Source: CALAGB01 sp963713965
Lineage (GTDB): Bacteria > Chloroflexota > Chloroflexia > Thermomicrobiales > Thermomicrobiaceae
Assembly: GCA_963713965.1 (NCBI GenBank)
Contig: OY970217.1
Span: forward strand, 1,674,001 to 1,738,000
Reading direction: 5' to 3'
DNA: 64,000 bases
The number at the start of each line of letters is the position of its first letter. Position 1 is the first letter of the stretch. The notes below the pieces were generated by a model that did not search any database, had not been told where the DNA came from, and worked only from the letters and a program-made list of their open reading frames with translations. Below are positions 7,819 through 15,193 of this stretch, piece by piece. A program made the position numbers and the translations under genes.

Positions 7819-9492
7819 CTACGTCCCGGCCGGCTTCAGCTCACTCCCCAGTAGGCCGCCCTCGACCTGCCAGGCGGGCGGGTTCTCCGGGTGGTATTCG
7901 AACCGCTGCCGCTCGAAGTACTGCACCGTGAAGCCGGTGGCTGGATCTTTGAATTCCTCGCTGATCGGGTAGCCGAAGATAGCCAGACCACCGTTGGCGT
8001 TCCAGTAGTCGCGAAACCCAAAGCAAAGCCGGTGGCCGGTGGCGTCGTAGTAGTCGCAACCCGCATCGCTACCGGCGTTGATCCGCTGGAACGGAGTCGT
8101 GCCGGTCAAGCCTTCCTTTTCGGCCAGCTCGCGTCCCAACAGGCCGAGTTCCACGTCGTAGTGGCTCGGGAAGGCGCCTGGATGCCATTCGAAGCGGGCG
8201 CGCTGGAAATACTGCGTGACGTGGCCGGTCTGCGAATCGGTGTACTCGTTGCTGATGGGGTAGCCGAAGACCGGCAGTTCACCGAATTTGTTCCAGTAGG
8301 CCAGAAAGCCATGACTGATCGAAAATCCGGTCTCGGGGAAGTAGCGGGTGGACGCAAAGCCGCTGCGCAGGTTGGTCACACGCTGGACGGCGTCGTTGAA
8401 ATCGCTGGCATCGAGCTGGCCGCTATCGAGCGCGTTGGACAGGGCCGCGGTGACGTTCACGCCCTGGGAGGCGTCGCGTCCAGAGCAGAGTATGAGGTCG
8501 ATCCCCACCTGAGCCGCGCGTACCGAGCGCTGCTCGTCCGTGCCAAAGGCGTGCAGCGAGCCCGCCTCGATGGCGTCCGTGATCGTCACGCCACCGAAGC
8601 CCAGCCGACCGCGAAGCTCGTCCTGCACGATGGTACTGGACAGTCCTGCAGGATTGACGGCATCGAGCGCCGGGTAGATCGCCCACGACAGCATGATCAG
8701 CTTGACACCCACGGCGATGGCGGCCGGGTACGAAGCTTCGTCGACCGACCGGAGCGTCGAGAGCGATTGCGACAACGTCACTGGCCCGGCGTCGGTATTT
8801 TCCGAGGACGAGGCCGCGCCGAGTCCAGGGAAGTGCTTGGCGGTGGCGGCGACGCCCACGTCCTGTTGCGCGGCGATGAAGGCGCTGGCGCAATCGCTGA
8901 CCGTCTGAGCATTCTGGCTGAAGGAGCGCCCGAACTCGTCCAGAAAGTCTCCCGCCTGGCGATAGACACCAAGTACCGGCGCAAGATTGACGTTCATGCC
9001 GACACCGGCGAGGTTCTGCCCGGCGGCGGTACCCGCCTGAGACGCGGCGCTGGCTGGGTTGGCCGACTGCCCGATCTGCTTGGCCGACTGCTGCGGTTCA
9101 CCGGGCAAACGACGCACCTGTCCGCCCTCCTGATCGGTCATCAGAAGCAGAGGGAACGCGACCGGGCTCTGCTCCTGAGCCTGGCGCAGCTGATCGACAA
9201 CCGAGGCAATCTGACTCTCGCTGGAGATGTTGTCGCCGAAAAAGATAACCCCCGCCGCCTGTCCGGCCCTGATCTGTTGGAGTAGTGATTCCGGCACGGT
9301 GAGCCCGGCATAGGAGTAGATCACACGCTGTCCGGCAAGCTGCATCGAGCTCAGGCTGGGGCGGGCAGCGCTGCGCGGGGTAGCCCGCTCCTGGGCGGCA
9401 AAGGCGGTCTGAATGCGGTCGAATGTGCCCGCGAAGGGAGCCGCGCCGGCCACCAATGCCAATTTCTTGAGAAACGTCCGTCGGTCCTGCAT
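7819..9492 (-). CDS. secreted glycoside hydrolase family 3 protein with two C-terminal YPISEE-type repeats
   Basis: 557 residues from the ATG at 9492 (AAAGG upstream). The N-terminus has a Tat-like RRTFLKK at 4-10 and a hydrophobic stretch ending AFAAQ, so it is exported. GH3 N-terminal domain: LLLMTDQEGGQVRRLPG at 116-131, AKHFPGLG at 218-225 and the probable nucleophile Asp306 in GVTITDAIEAG. The loop that carries the Asp-His pair in NagZ here reads SENTDAG, with no histidine, as in some secreted actinobacterial-type GH3 proteins. Two repeats of about 65 residues follow (roughly 405-475 and 485-555), each with FGYPIS(N/E)E and QYF(Q/E)R. Substrate probably a beta-linked N-acetylhexosamine glycan, by family only. 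Confidence 0.88.
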   Translation of the reverse strand: MQDRRTFLKKLALVAGAAPFAGTFDRIQTAFAAQERATPRSAARPSLSSMQLAGQRVIYSYAGLTVPESLLQQIRAGQAAGVIFFGDNISSESQIASVVDQLRQAQEQSPVAFPLLLMTDQEGGQVRRLPGEPQQSAKQIGQSANPASAASQAGTAAGQNLAGVGMNVNLAPVLGVYRQAGDFLDEFGRSFSQNAQTVSDCASAFIAAQQDVGVAATAKHFPGLGAASSSENTDAGPVTLSQSLSTLRSVDEASYPAAIAVGVKLIMLSWAIYPALDAVNPAGLSSTIVQDELRGRLGFGGVTITDAIEAGSLHAFGTDEQRSVRAAQVGIDLILCSGRDASQGVNVTAALSNALDSGQLDASDFNDAVQRVTNLRSGFASTRYFPETGFSISHGFLAYWNKFGELPVFGYPISNEYTDSQTGHVTQYFQRARFEWHPGAFPSHYDVELGLLGRELAEKEGLTGTTPFQRINAGSDAGCDYYDATGHRLCFGFRDYWNANGGLAIFGYPISEEFKDPATGFTVQYFERQRFEYHPENPPAWQVEGGLLGSELKPAGT

Positions 9493-9765
9493 ATCTCGTG
9501 CCTTTCGATGCTCAGTTCGTGGCCTGCGCGAGTCGCCGCGGCGCCGGGTTTTACCGCAGTGTCGCATGGCAGCCGATGCCTCGTCGTGAAGCATCGGCCG
9601 CAGAGAGCCTGCCGACCCAGGTGCCGCCGTCTGTTTGAACGCATCGCGGCACGTGGCGTTACCAGGTCGACCGGCTGTGGCTACCAACGTGGTAGCGAGT
9701 CGCCGTCAGAAGGGCATCGATTTGGTTGCGGCAGCGTCAAATGCTGGGCTCGGTAGAAGGACTAA

Positions 9766-9897
9766 TATCTGGACGGATGCGAGGCGATCAGCGCCGGGTC
9801 ACGCAAGTACCTTGATCAGGATCCGCCCCCTGAGCCCGACACGACACGGTTCATCGTGCGGGTTGTCCCCGAGAAGGTCATCGAGTTCTCGGTGTAG
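9766..9897 (+). pseudogene. possible 3' remnant of a PPOX-like gene
   Basis: A frame ending at TAG 9895-9897 reads LDGCEAISAGSRKYLDQDPP, then a tail that closes with IVRVVPEKVIEFSV. This resembles the C-terminal end of pyridoxamine-phosphate-oxidase-like proteins (helix, 'KYL' motif, final strand). There is a TAA at its left end and no start codon or upstream domain, so at most it is a decayed fragment. The surrounding 9493-9914 interval shows nothing else. Confidence 0.3.
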
Positions 9898-9914
9898 TAC
9901 CGTCTAGACGGCAA

Positions 9915-10313
9915 TCAAAGTGACCTGAAGGGGCTCGCGCCACCTGATCCGGGAAGTCCCTGTGGGCCGCTGGCTCCAGTCGCCCCTTCAGGACCCGCTG
10001 AGCCGGTAAGTCCGACGGGACCCTGAGGACCACTTTCACCCACTGCACCAGCCAAACCGATTGGACCCGTCGCACCAGTCGCCCCGCTCGGTCCCGGAGG
10101 CCCCACCTCGCTCCACTTGATCACCTGGGCGAAGCCGGCCGGGCCACAGAACCTGGGCGGACTGATTCGGACCTGCCAGAGCGTACTACCGATCAGGCAG
10201 CCGTAATAGACCGTGTTCTGCGTATCCTCAGCGGCAACGAAGATCGAGCCACCCGCCACCAATGCCGCCAGCACGGCGACGAGCGCTTGAGGACGTATTT
10301 CACCGAGAGGCAT
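9915..10313 (-). CDS. membrane-anchored or secreted collagen-like (Gly-X-Y) protein
   Basis: 132 residues from the ATG at 10313. Residues 1-28 form a hydrophobic segment (VAVLAALVAGGSIFVAAE) that is a signal peptide or anchor. A non-collagenous part with a Cys pair (YYGCLIGSTLWQVRI, RFCGPAG) follows. Then come about 18 uninterrupted Gly-X-Y triplets (GPPGPSGATGATGPIG...), closing with GASPFRSL. Bacterial collagen-like tracts form triple helices on cell surfaces or spores. The frame is open further upstream, with an alternative GTG before it, so the start is uncertain. No sortase signal is seen. A strong hairpin terminator for the neighbouring operon lies just upstream. Confidence 0.75.
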   Translation of the reverse strand: MPLGEIRPQALVAVLAALVAGGSIFVAAEDTQNTVYYGCLIGSTLWQVRISPPRFCGPAGFAQVIKWSEVGPPGPSGATGATGPIGLAGAVGESGPQGPVGLTGSAGPEGATGASGPQGLPGSGGASPFRSL

Positions 10314-10356
10314 CGTCGTCAACCAAGCCTCATCCCCCTTACCCACGCTCACAAGC

Positions 10357-10401
10357 AAAAGTGCGGGGCAGCCACTCCGTTTCCGGAGAGACGCCCCGCA
10401 C
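10357..10401 (-). terminator. rho-independent terminator of the ferric-reductase/ApbE operon
   Basis: Arms GTGCGGGGC (10361-10369) and GCCCCGCAC (10393-10401) pair perfectly, and an inner CTCCG/CGGAG pairing extends the stem. On the minus strand the stem is followed by TTTTGCTTG. It lies 68 bases after the stop of the last gene of the electron-transfer operon, in the right orientation to end it. Confidence 0.8.
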
Positions 10402-10468
10402 CGGCGGGTGAATGGGGTTGATGTATGCGGAATGATGTGTGCGGAGATCGGCTCCGCGCGGTCGCTTG

Positions 10469-11083
10469 CTAGCCGAGCAAGAAGTGTCCATTCATGGCAG
10501 CCAGTGCCAGGAGCGAGAGCGCACCAACCCCGACCGTCGTGGTGCGCAGTTTGGACTCCGGTGCGAGCCGCCAGGTGATCGCCATCACGATCAGCGCCGC
10601 GCTGCCTCCATAGACCACGTTCGTCCACATGGTTCCGGTGTCGCTCCCGGCGAAGATTCCATGCAACAGCGAGAGTCCATAGATGGGGTAGGCCAGCCCG
10701 TGCATGATGTGCCAGGCTCGATAGCCGATGAACCGCCGCACCCAGACGCTGGCGCCGATGGCCAGACCCAGCTCAATCGCGATGACACCGAGGCTGACCC
10801 ACAAAGGTCGATAGCCGCCCGTGAAGGGGATCAGCGCGTTCATCAACGACACGTTCGAGAACGGATCGAGCAGAATGGTCACCACGTGGATCAGCGTGAA
10901 CGTGAAGAACGTGATGGTGAACCAGCGATGCATCGCGTCGACCACCATGCGCGGCCAGTTGCGCGAGTACCAACGCCGGTTCATGGCGATGCCCAGCGCG
11001 ACCGAGAAGGTCAGCAGCATGAAAGCAACAATGCCGCTGCCTCGCGCGACGTACCAGAGTAACGAAGAAGAATTCCCACTCAT
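10469..11083 (-). CDS. ferric-reductase-like transmembrane cytochrome
   Basis: 204 residues, six hydrophobic spans, no soluble flavin domain. Haem-ligand candidates sit as in ferric reductase/NOX-type domains: His52 and His66 on one helix (13 residues between), and His125/His128 with His141 on a later pair. This is the YedZ/MsrQ-like minimal form that passes electrons across the membrane through b haems. It is the last gene of a five-gene minus-strand operon with ApbE, a Thr-rich anchored protein, a ferredoxin and a NuoF-like protein. The likely role is membrane electron carrier between the cytoplasmic NuoF/ferredoxin pair and an outside flavoprotein. Confidence 0.85.
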   Translation of the reverse strand: MSGNSSSLLWYVARGSGIVAFMLLTFSVALGIAMNRRWYSRNWPRMVVDAMHRWFTITFFTFTLIHVVTILLDPFSNVSLMNALIPFTGGYRPLWVSLGVIAIELGLAIGASVWVRRFIGYRAWHIMHGLAYPIYGLSLLHGIFAGSDTGTMWTNVVYGGSAALIVMAITWRLAPESKLRTTTVGVGALSLLALAAMNGHFLLG

Positions 11084-11094
11084 CAGATGCTCAC

Positions 11095-12036
11095 TTAACC
11101 CGTCTGGTGCGGCCAGCGGCCGACCTTCACGATCCGGCCGTCGTTCCCGGCAAATCGCCCACTCAACCCGATCAATCGCAACCAGCTCGGCCCGGTCTCG
11201 CCACGCAGCCAGGCCACCTTGGCGGCCACCTCAGCCGCCACGCAGCTGTGCGCGCCGACCGAAACGATGCGCCATGGGCTCTTGCCCGGCTCGCCTGTCC
11301 GCGGATCGATCAGATGATGCAGCTGCTCGCCGTTCCGTTCCCATTGGCGACGCCCTAGGCCCGATGTCGCGATGGCGCCTTCGTGCAGGATCACCGTCTC
11401 CTCGACCTCGGAGTCGAGCGTGGTGCCCACGTCGCAGATCCATCCCGCATCCGGGGATGTTCCAGCGACAGCCAGGTCGCCACCGGCGTTGACCAGCACC
11501 CCACCACGTATCGGCGGTAACGTGCGCAAGGCGTAGTCGACGGCGAACCCTTTGCCGATGCCGCCGAAGTCGAGCCGCACGTCGTCGCGCAGCTCAATCA
11601 ATCCGCGGCCTCGGTCGTAATTGATCAGATACCACTCGCCTGCCTGGCGATGGGATCGCTCTTCACCGGGCCCGAATGCTTCAAGCTGCTCGATGCTCCG
11701 GTCGTATCCGAGCGCCTCTAACGAGTCACGGACCGTCGGATCGAACCAGCCGTCGGTCGACTCAGTCGCTTTGTGGGCCAAATCGACCAGCTCCAGGAAG
11801 AGAGTCGACGCGCGTTGCGGTTCACTCCCGCCCCGCTCGAGTCGGCTCAACTCGCTGTCGGACCGGAAACGGCTGAAAGTCAGATCGATCTCGTCGACGC
11901 AGCGACGCACGTGCTCGGCGACCATGTGCAGCTCCTCCGGCTCGGTCACCAGCACCTCGATGCTGGTGCCCAGGGCCTGGAAGCTGGCACGCCCCTCTTC
12001 AATCTCCATCGACGGTGACAGTGTCTTGACGCTCAT
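11095..12036 (-). CDS. apbE: FAD:protein FMN transferase (ApbE)
   Basis: 313 residues, full length for ApbE, which attaches FMN through a phosphoester bond to a Thr/Ser of extracytoplasmic flavoproteins using FAD and Mg2+. Family elements in order: LGTSIEV near the N-terminus, FSRFRSDSELSRLE, RLDFGGIGKGFAVDYAL, GVLVNAGGDLAVAG, then AIATSGLGRRQW and HLIDPRTGEPG. No signal peptide or lipobox is seen, which is unusual for Gram-negative ApbE but common in other groups. GGAG lies nine bases before the ATG. Twelve bases separate it from the upstream Thr-rich gene and eleven from the cytochrome gene, so the three are co-translated. Confidence 0.92.
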   Translation of the reverse strand: MSVKTLSPSMEIEEGRASFQALGTSIEVLVTEPEELHMVAEHVRRCVDEIDLTFSRFRSDSELSRLERGGSEPQRASTLFLELVDLAHKATESTDGWFDPTVRDSLEALGYDRSIEQLEAFGPGEERSHRQAGEWYLINYDRGRGLIELRDDVRLDFGGIGKGFAVDYALRTLPPIRGGVLVNAGGDLAVAGTSPDAGWICDVGTTLDSEVEETVILHEGAIATSGLGRRQWERNGEQLHHLIDPRTGEPGKSPWRIVSVGAHSCVAAEVAAKVAWLRGETGPSWLRLIGLSGRFAGNDGRIVKVGRWPHQTG

Positions 12037-12048
12037 CTCATATCTCCG

Positions 12049-12633
12049 TTATGACGATCTGGTCTTGGTTTTTCGGCCGGAGGACGTCTGAGACGTCGTC
12101 GATTGCGAGCCGACCGAGGCCGTCTGCGAGGACGTGTCGGTGGTCGGAACCGACGTCGGCGTCGATGCAGCCGCGGTCGTCTGGGTCGTTGACGTGACAG
12201 TCGCCGCCGGGGTTATCGTTGCCGGTGAGGTGACGGCCGACGCAGAGTCATCGTCCGACTCGTGCTCTTCGGTGGAGAAACCGTTGGACTCTTCATCGGT
12301 GAAGAGCGACGACGCGGTCGCCTGCTCAGTCACTTGTGCCACCTCCTGGGCAGCGGCCGTGGTCGACGGCGTCACCTGCTGGGTCGCGGTCGTGCTCGGC
12401 TGAGCCACCTGCGTAGTCGTGGTCTGCGCCGCGGCGTTGGTCTTCGATTCGGTGTGCCAGGCCGCCAACGTGGCGAAGGTCGCCACGCCAACGAGGCTGG
12501 TGCCGATCAGGAAACGCTGCATCGAGCGGATGCGCCGGGCGAGCAACTCGCGCTGCGTCGGTCCAATGTGCGCCGGTACCGGCCGTTGCTTCTGATACCA
12601 ATCAGGATCTCGCGGTCGATTTGGTGTCGTCAC
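12049..12633 (-). CDS. Thr/Ser-rich membrane-anchored protein in the ApbE operon
   Basis: 194 residues starting with GTG. Residues 1-37 are basic and cytoplasmic, 38-60 form one membrane helix (MQRFLIGTSLVGVATFATLAAW), and the remaining 130 residues are low complexity: Thr, Ser, Ala and Gln with an acidic stretch (TDEESNGFSTEEHESDDD) and a basic tail. In comparable actinobacterial operons this slot is filled by an FMN-binding-domain protein that ApbE flavinylates; no such domain is visible here. It may be a degenerate or alternative ApbE partner, or just a stalk. Function unproven. Confidence 0.7.
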   Translation of the reverse strand: MTTPNRPRDPDWYQKQRPVPAHIGPTQRELLARRIRSMQRFLIGTSLVGVATFATLAAWHTESKTNAAAQTTTTQVAQPSTTATQQVTPSTTAAAQEVAQVTEQATASSLFTDEESNGFSTEEHESDDDSASAVTSPATITPAATVTSTTQTTAAASTPTSVPTTDTSSQTASVGSQSTTSQTSSGRKTKTRSS

Positions 12634-12668
12634 TAAATCGCTCTACTCTCTCTATCAGATTCGAAGCG

Positions 12669-12941
12669 CTAGATTTTGCGCAACGTCAGTCGGTCGGGAT
12701 TGCGTGTGGCTGACTCCGCAGCCACTTCATCGACGAGGATCGCTCCCCGCGGGCACAGACGCGCCGTCTCACGGATCGTCTCCACCATCTTGGCGCTGGC
12801 GTCCGATTGGTTCAGCCAGGCGTAACCCCACTCGTCCAGGGTGAACATCTCCGGGCAGAACTCGGCGCAGAAGCCAAACGCGGTACAGCGGATCGGATCG
12901 ACTCGCACGCGAACGCGCGGTTTAGCGGTCTTAGTGGTCAT
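12669..12941 (-). CDS. small ferredoxin, probably [3Fe-4S] type
   Basis: 90 residues from the ATG at 12941, which overlaps the end of the NuoF-like gene, so translation is coupled. Cysteines at 19, 25, 29 and 63 lie in RCTAFGFCAEFCPEMF and RLCPRGAI. The position of the second cysteine of a normal CxxCxxC motif is Phe22, the pattern seen in single-cluster ferredoxins of P450 systems, which usually hold a [3Fe-4S] centre. The acidic middle (FTLDEWGY) is also typical. Likely passes electrons between the NuoF-like protein and the membrane cytochrome. Confidence 0.88.
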   Translation of the reverse strand: MTTKTAKPRVRVRVDPIRCTAFGFCAEFCPEMFTLDEWGYAWLNQSDASAKMVETIRETARLCPRGAILVDEVAAESATRNPDRLTLRKI

Positions 12942-14223
12942 GGTCGGATTCCAATCCGGGTAGCACGCTATGGGTCGGGCGACCGCAGTCGCCGTAGCGC
13001 AGATGTACTTGAATCTCACGCTGAAAGACGTCGAGTGCGGTGCGCGCCAAGATGGTGGCGCCATCGAGATGGCTGCAGGCGCCGCGCTTGGGCAGCATGT
13101 TGGTGGCATAGTGTTCGATGCGTTCCAGGTCGTGTGGTTCCGGGTTGCCCCGAGCGACACGCTCTAGGACGGTGGCCATGGCGGCCGTGCCGAAGGTGCA
13201 CGGACCACACTGGCGCGCCGATTCGTTGGCGAAGAAGCGCAGTAGATAGACGGCTTGCCACAGTCCGCAGACGCTGTCCGGGATGACAGTGATGGCGCCT
13301 GAGCCGATCCCGGCTCCGATGGCACGCATGCTCTCCAGATCGAAGCGCAAGCCACGCCAGACCTGCTCCGGCGCGACCCACCCGGCGAAATAGCCGCCCG
13401 GAAGCACCGCTTGCAGGCCGTCGGTCAGGCCGCCGCCAAACTCCATCAAAACCGCTTCGAGGGTGATACCTGCTGGGACTTCATAGACGCCTGGTCGGTG
13501 CACGCCACCGTTCAGTGTGATCAACAGCGTCCCCGGCAGGTTCGCTGTGCCCGCGGCGCGGTACCACTCCGGGCCTTCGCGCGCGATGAGGGCCAAATTC
13601 GCCAACGTCTCGACGTTCTGGACCAGCGTCGGCCGGCCGGAGACGCCCTTTTCATCGGGTCTCGGCGGCTTTATGGTCGGCTTGGCGTCGTGCCCGTTGA
13701 TCCACTGAATCGCGGCGCTCTGCTCACCCGCCACGTAGGCTGGCGGCGCGACGACGGTGCGCAGTTTGGGCAGGTCAGCCCTGGCACGCTCGAGCTCTTT
13801 CTTGGCCAGATCGATCGATTCCTTGCCGCGACGATCGTGCAGATAGACAACGACCTCGTCGGCACCGACGGCGTGAGCCGCCAGCATGGCTCCTTCGAGC
13901 ACCAGGTGCGGTCGCATCAGCATCAACGCCAGGTCTTTGCGGCTGGCCGGCTCTGATTCAGCACCGTTGACCAGCACGACGTGCCGGCCGGATCGAGCGG
14001 CGACCGCGCGCAGCTTGCGGGCAGTGGGGAAGAAAGAACCACCGCGACCGAGCAGGCCGCTGGCCTCGACGCGAGCGATTAGCTGCTCCGGGCTCATGCT
14101 CCAGGTCGCGTCGGCGTAACCACCAGCCTGCTGGTACTGCGCCAGCGATTCCCGGTCGTCCAGACGCTCTGGAAGGAGCCTCAGGGCGGCAGTTGTTCTC
14201 GGTTCGGCTGCGAGGGTAACCAT
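12931..14223 (-). CDS. NuoF-like NADH-binding flavo-iron-sulfur protein
   Basis: 430 residues from the ATG at 14223 (an upstream ATG at 14307 is also possible). It matches the 51-kDa subunit of complex I: GLLGRGGSFFPT around 57-67 (NADH/FMN Rossmann part), VNGAESEPASRKD at 85-97, an SLBB-like middle (GVHRPGVYEVPAG) and a C-terminal Fe-S domain with NESARQCGPC near 333-342 and GACS at 381-384. The first cysteine of the usual ESCGxCxPC is Ala here, leaving Cys339, Cys342 and Cys383. No other complex I subunits are present, so it is a stand-alone electron-entry module feeding the ferredoxin gene that it overlaps. Confidence 0.85.
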   Translation of the reverse strand: MVTLAAEPRTTAALRLLPERLDDRESLAQYQQAGGYADATWSMSPEQLIARVEASGLLGRGGSFFPTARKLRAVAARSGRHVVLVNGAESEPASRKDLALMLMRPHLVLEGAMLAAHAVGADEVVVYLHDRRGKESIDLAKKELERARADLPKLRTVVAPPAYVAGEQSAAIQWINGHDAKPTIKPPRPDEKGVSGRPTLVQNVETLANLALIAREGPEWYRAAGTANLPGTLLITLNGGVHRPGVYEVPAGITLEAVLMEFGGGLTDGLQAVLPGGYFAGWVAPEQVWRGLRFDLESMRAIGAGIGSGAITVIPDSVCGLWQAVYLLRFFANESARQCGPCTFGTAAMATVLERVARGNPEPHDLERIEHYATNMLPKRGACSHLDGATILARTALDVFQREIQVHLRYGDCGRPTHSVLPGLESDHDH

Positions 14224-14465
14224 GTCGTCTCTCTTCTTCAGATGAGTGATTCGTGGCGCTCCACGAACGTCCAATAGTCGAATCAAATGCGACGACAGCG
14301 TCGTCATGCTGTCTATGAAAGCATCCGAGCCTTAGAGCTACCTGTGCCCGAGCTTAGGGTTTTCACAGGAACCGAGAGCCTGAAAAGATCGCGAGGTATG
14401 CCGAAAACCATCCGGAGACTGGGACGGCTTGCCGGTATTGGGGTGCGATTTCGAGGAAAGCGATG

Positions 14466-14861
14466 CTAGTGGAGGGAGGCGCTCAGGAGGATGAGACCAA
14501 TCAGCAAAGGGATGATCCCGGCCGCCAGCATCGATACATTCAGACCGCCGGATTTCGGCCGGTTCGGATCTCGATGCTCGCGGTCGAGCTGCTTCTGCTG
14601 GACATAGTACTGATGCTCGAAGGAGTAGGCATCGGCCGACGTCATGTTGCCGCCGGAGTGCACGTGCGGTGCGTTCGGTCCACGATAGGCACGTCCAAGC
14701 AACACCAGTGCGATCACCAGCAAGGGCAGGGCGCTCATGGCCTCGATACTCTGGCTGGTCCAGTGGAACACAACTCCGAAGAGCGAGAAGAGCGCCACGA
14801 TCAAACTGGTTGCGCCGATCCCAAGCCCCAACGGACGCACGAGACCCTTATTCATATTCAT
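14466..14861 (-). CDS. small membrane protein, 131 aa, unknown function
   Basis: Three hydrophobic spans are visible: about 10-33 (LGLGIGATSLIVALFSLFGVVF), 42-57 (MSALPLLVIALVLLG) and 109-129 (SMLAAGIIPLLIGLILLSA). A polar, His/Tyr/Gln-rich loop of about 45 residues lies between the second and third spans. No family recognised. It stands alone between the NuoF-like operon start and the repeat-rich gap before the sortase gene. Confidence 0.7.
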   Translation of the reverse strand: MNMNKGLVRPLGLGIGATSLIVALFSLFGVVFHWTSQSIEAMSALPLLVIALVLLGRAYRGPNAPHVHSGGNMTSADAYSFEHQYYVQQKQLDREHRDPNRPKSGGLNVSMLAAGIIPLLIGLILLSASLH

Positions 14862-14966
14862 GTGTCAATCGGCCTTCGTTGCAGATTCCCGGACAGTACC
14901 TCACGCGCCTACCGTAGCACAGGACGTACAGGGCGTGCAGATGGCCGGCCAAGCGTCCTTTTGTAC

Positions 14967-14986
14967 GGGCGACGCATGCGTCGCCC
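14967..14986. repeat. palindromic intergenic repeat, copy B (perfect)
   Basis: GGGCGACGCATGCGTCGCCC, a perfect 20-bp palindrome preceded by TGTAC. Member of the family also found at 5102, 26456, 50502 and 50735. It lies 48 bases from the inverted-repeat element at 15034-15153 in the same gap. Confidence 0.85.
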
Positions 14987-15033
14987 ACCCCGTGATCGCG
15001 CCAACCGTCGAGAATCGGTTCGCCGCTCCACGC

Positions 15034-15153
15034 GGGCGCCATAAATGTCGCCCCTACGGGAGATACGTCGGATTGTTCCTACGGGCGACGTGCCCGTCGC
15101 GGGACGGGATATACGTTTGGCTGATCGTCGCCTGAGCGACATTTATGGCGCCC
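15034..15153. repeat. 120-bp element bounded by 18-bp perfect inverted repeats
   Basis: GGGCGCCATAAATGTCGC at 15034-15051 is exactly complementary to GCGACATTTATGGCGCCC at 15136-15153. The interior holds another self-complementary tract, GGGCGACGTGCCCGTCGC (15084-15101). No reading frame of note lies inside. The ends resemble the related unit at 32307-32373, so this looks like a mobile palindromic or REP-pair type element. Confidence 0.7.
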
Positions 15154-15193
15154 AGGATTGCACACCAATCCGGGGCTCCCGGACTTCCTCCAC

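Noticed and set aside
7891..9285. 464-aa plus-strand open frame across the GH3 gene
   Set aside because: Arg/Ala/Gly-rich shadow frame; the minus strand encodes a recognisable GH3 enzyme with signal peptide and repeats.
14862..15193. CRISPR array in the repeat-rich gap
   Set aside because: The repeats are palindromic, irregularly spaced and only partly alike; there are no regular spacers or cas genes.
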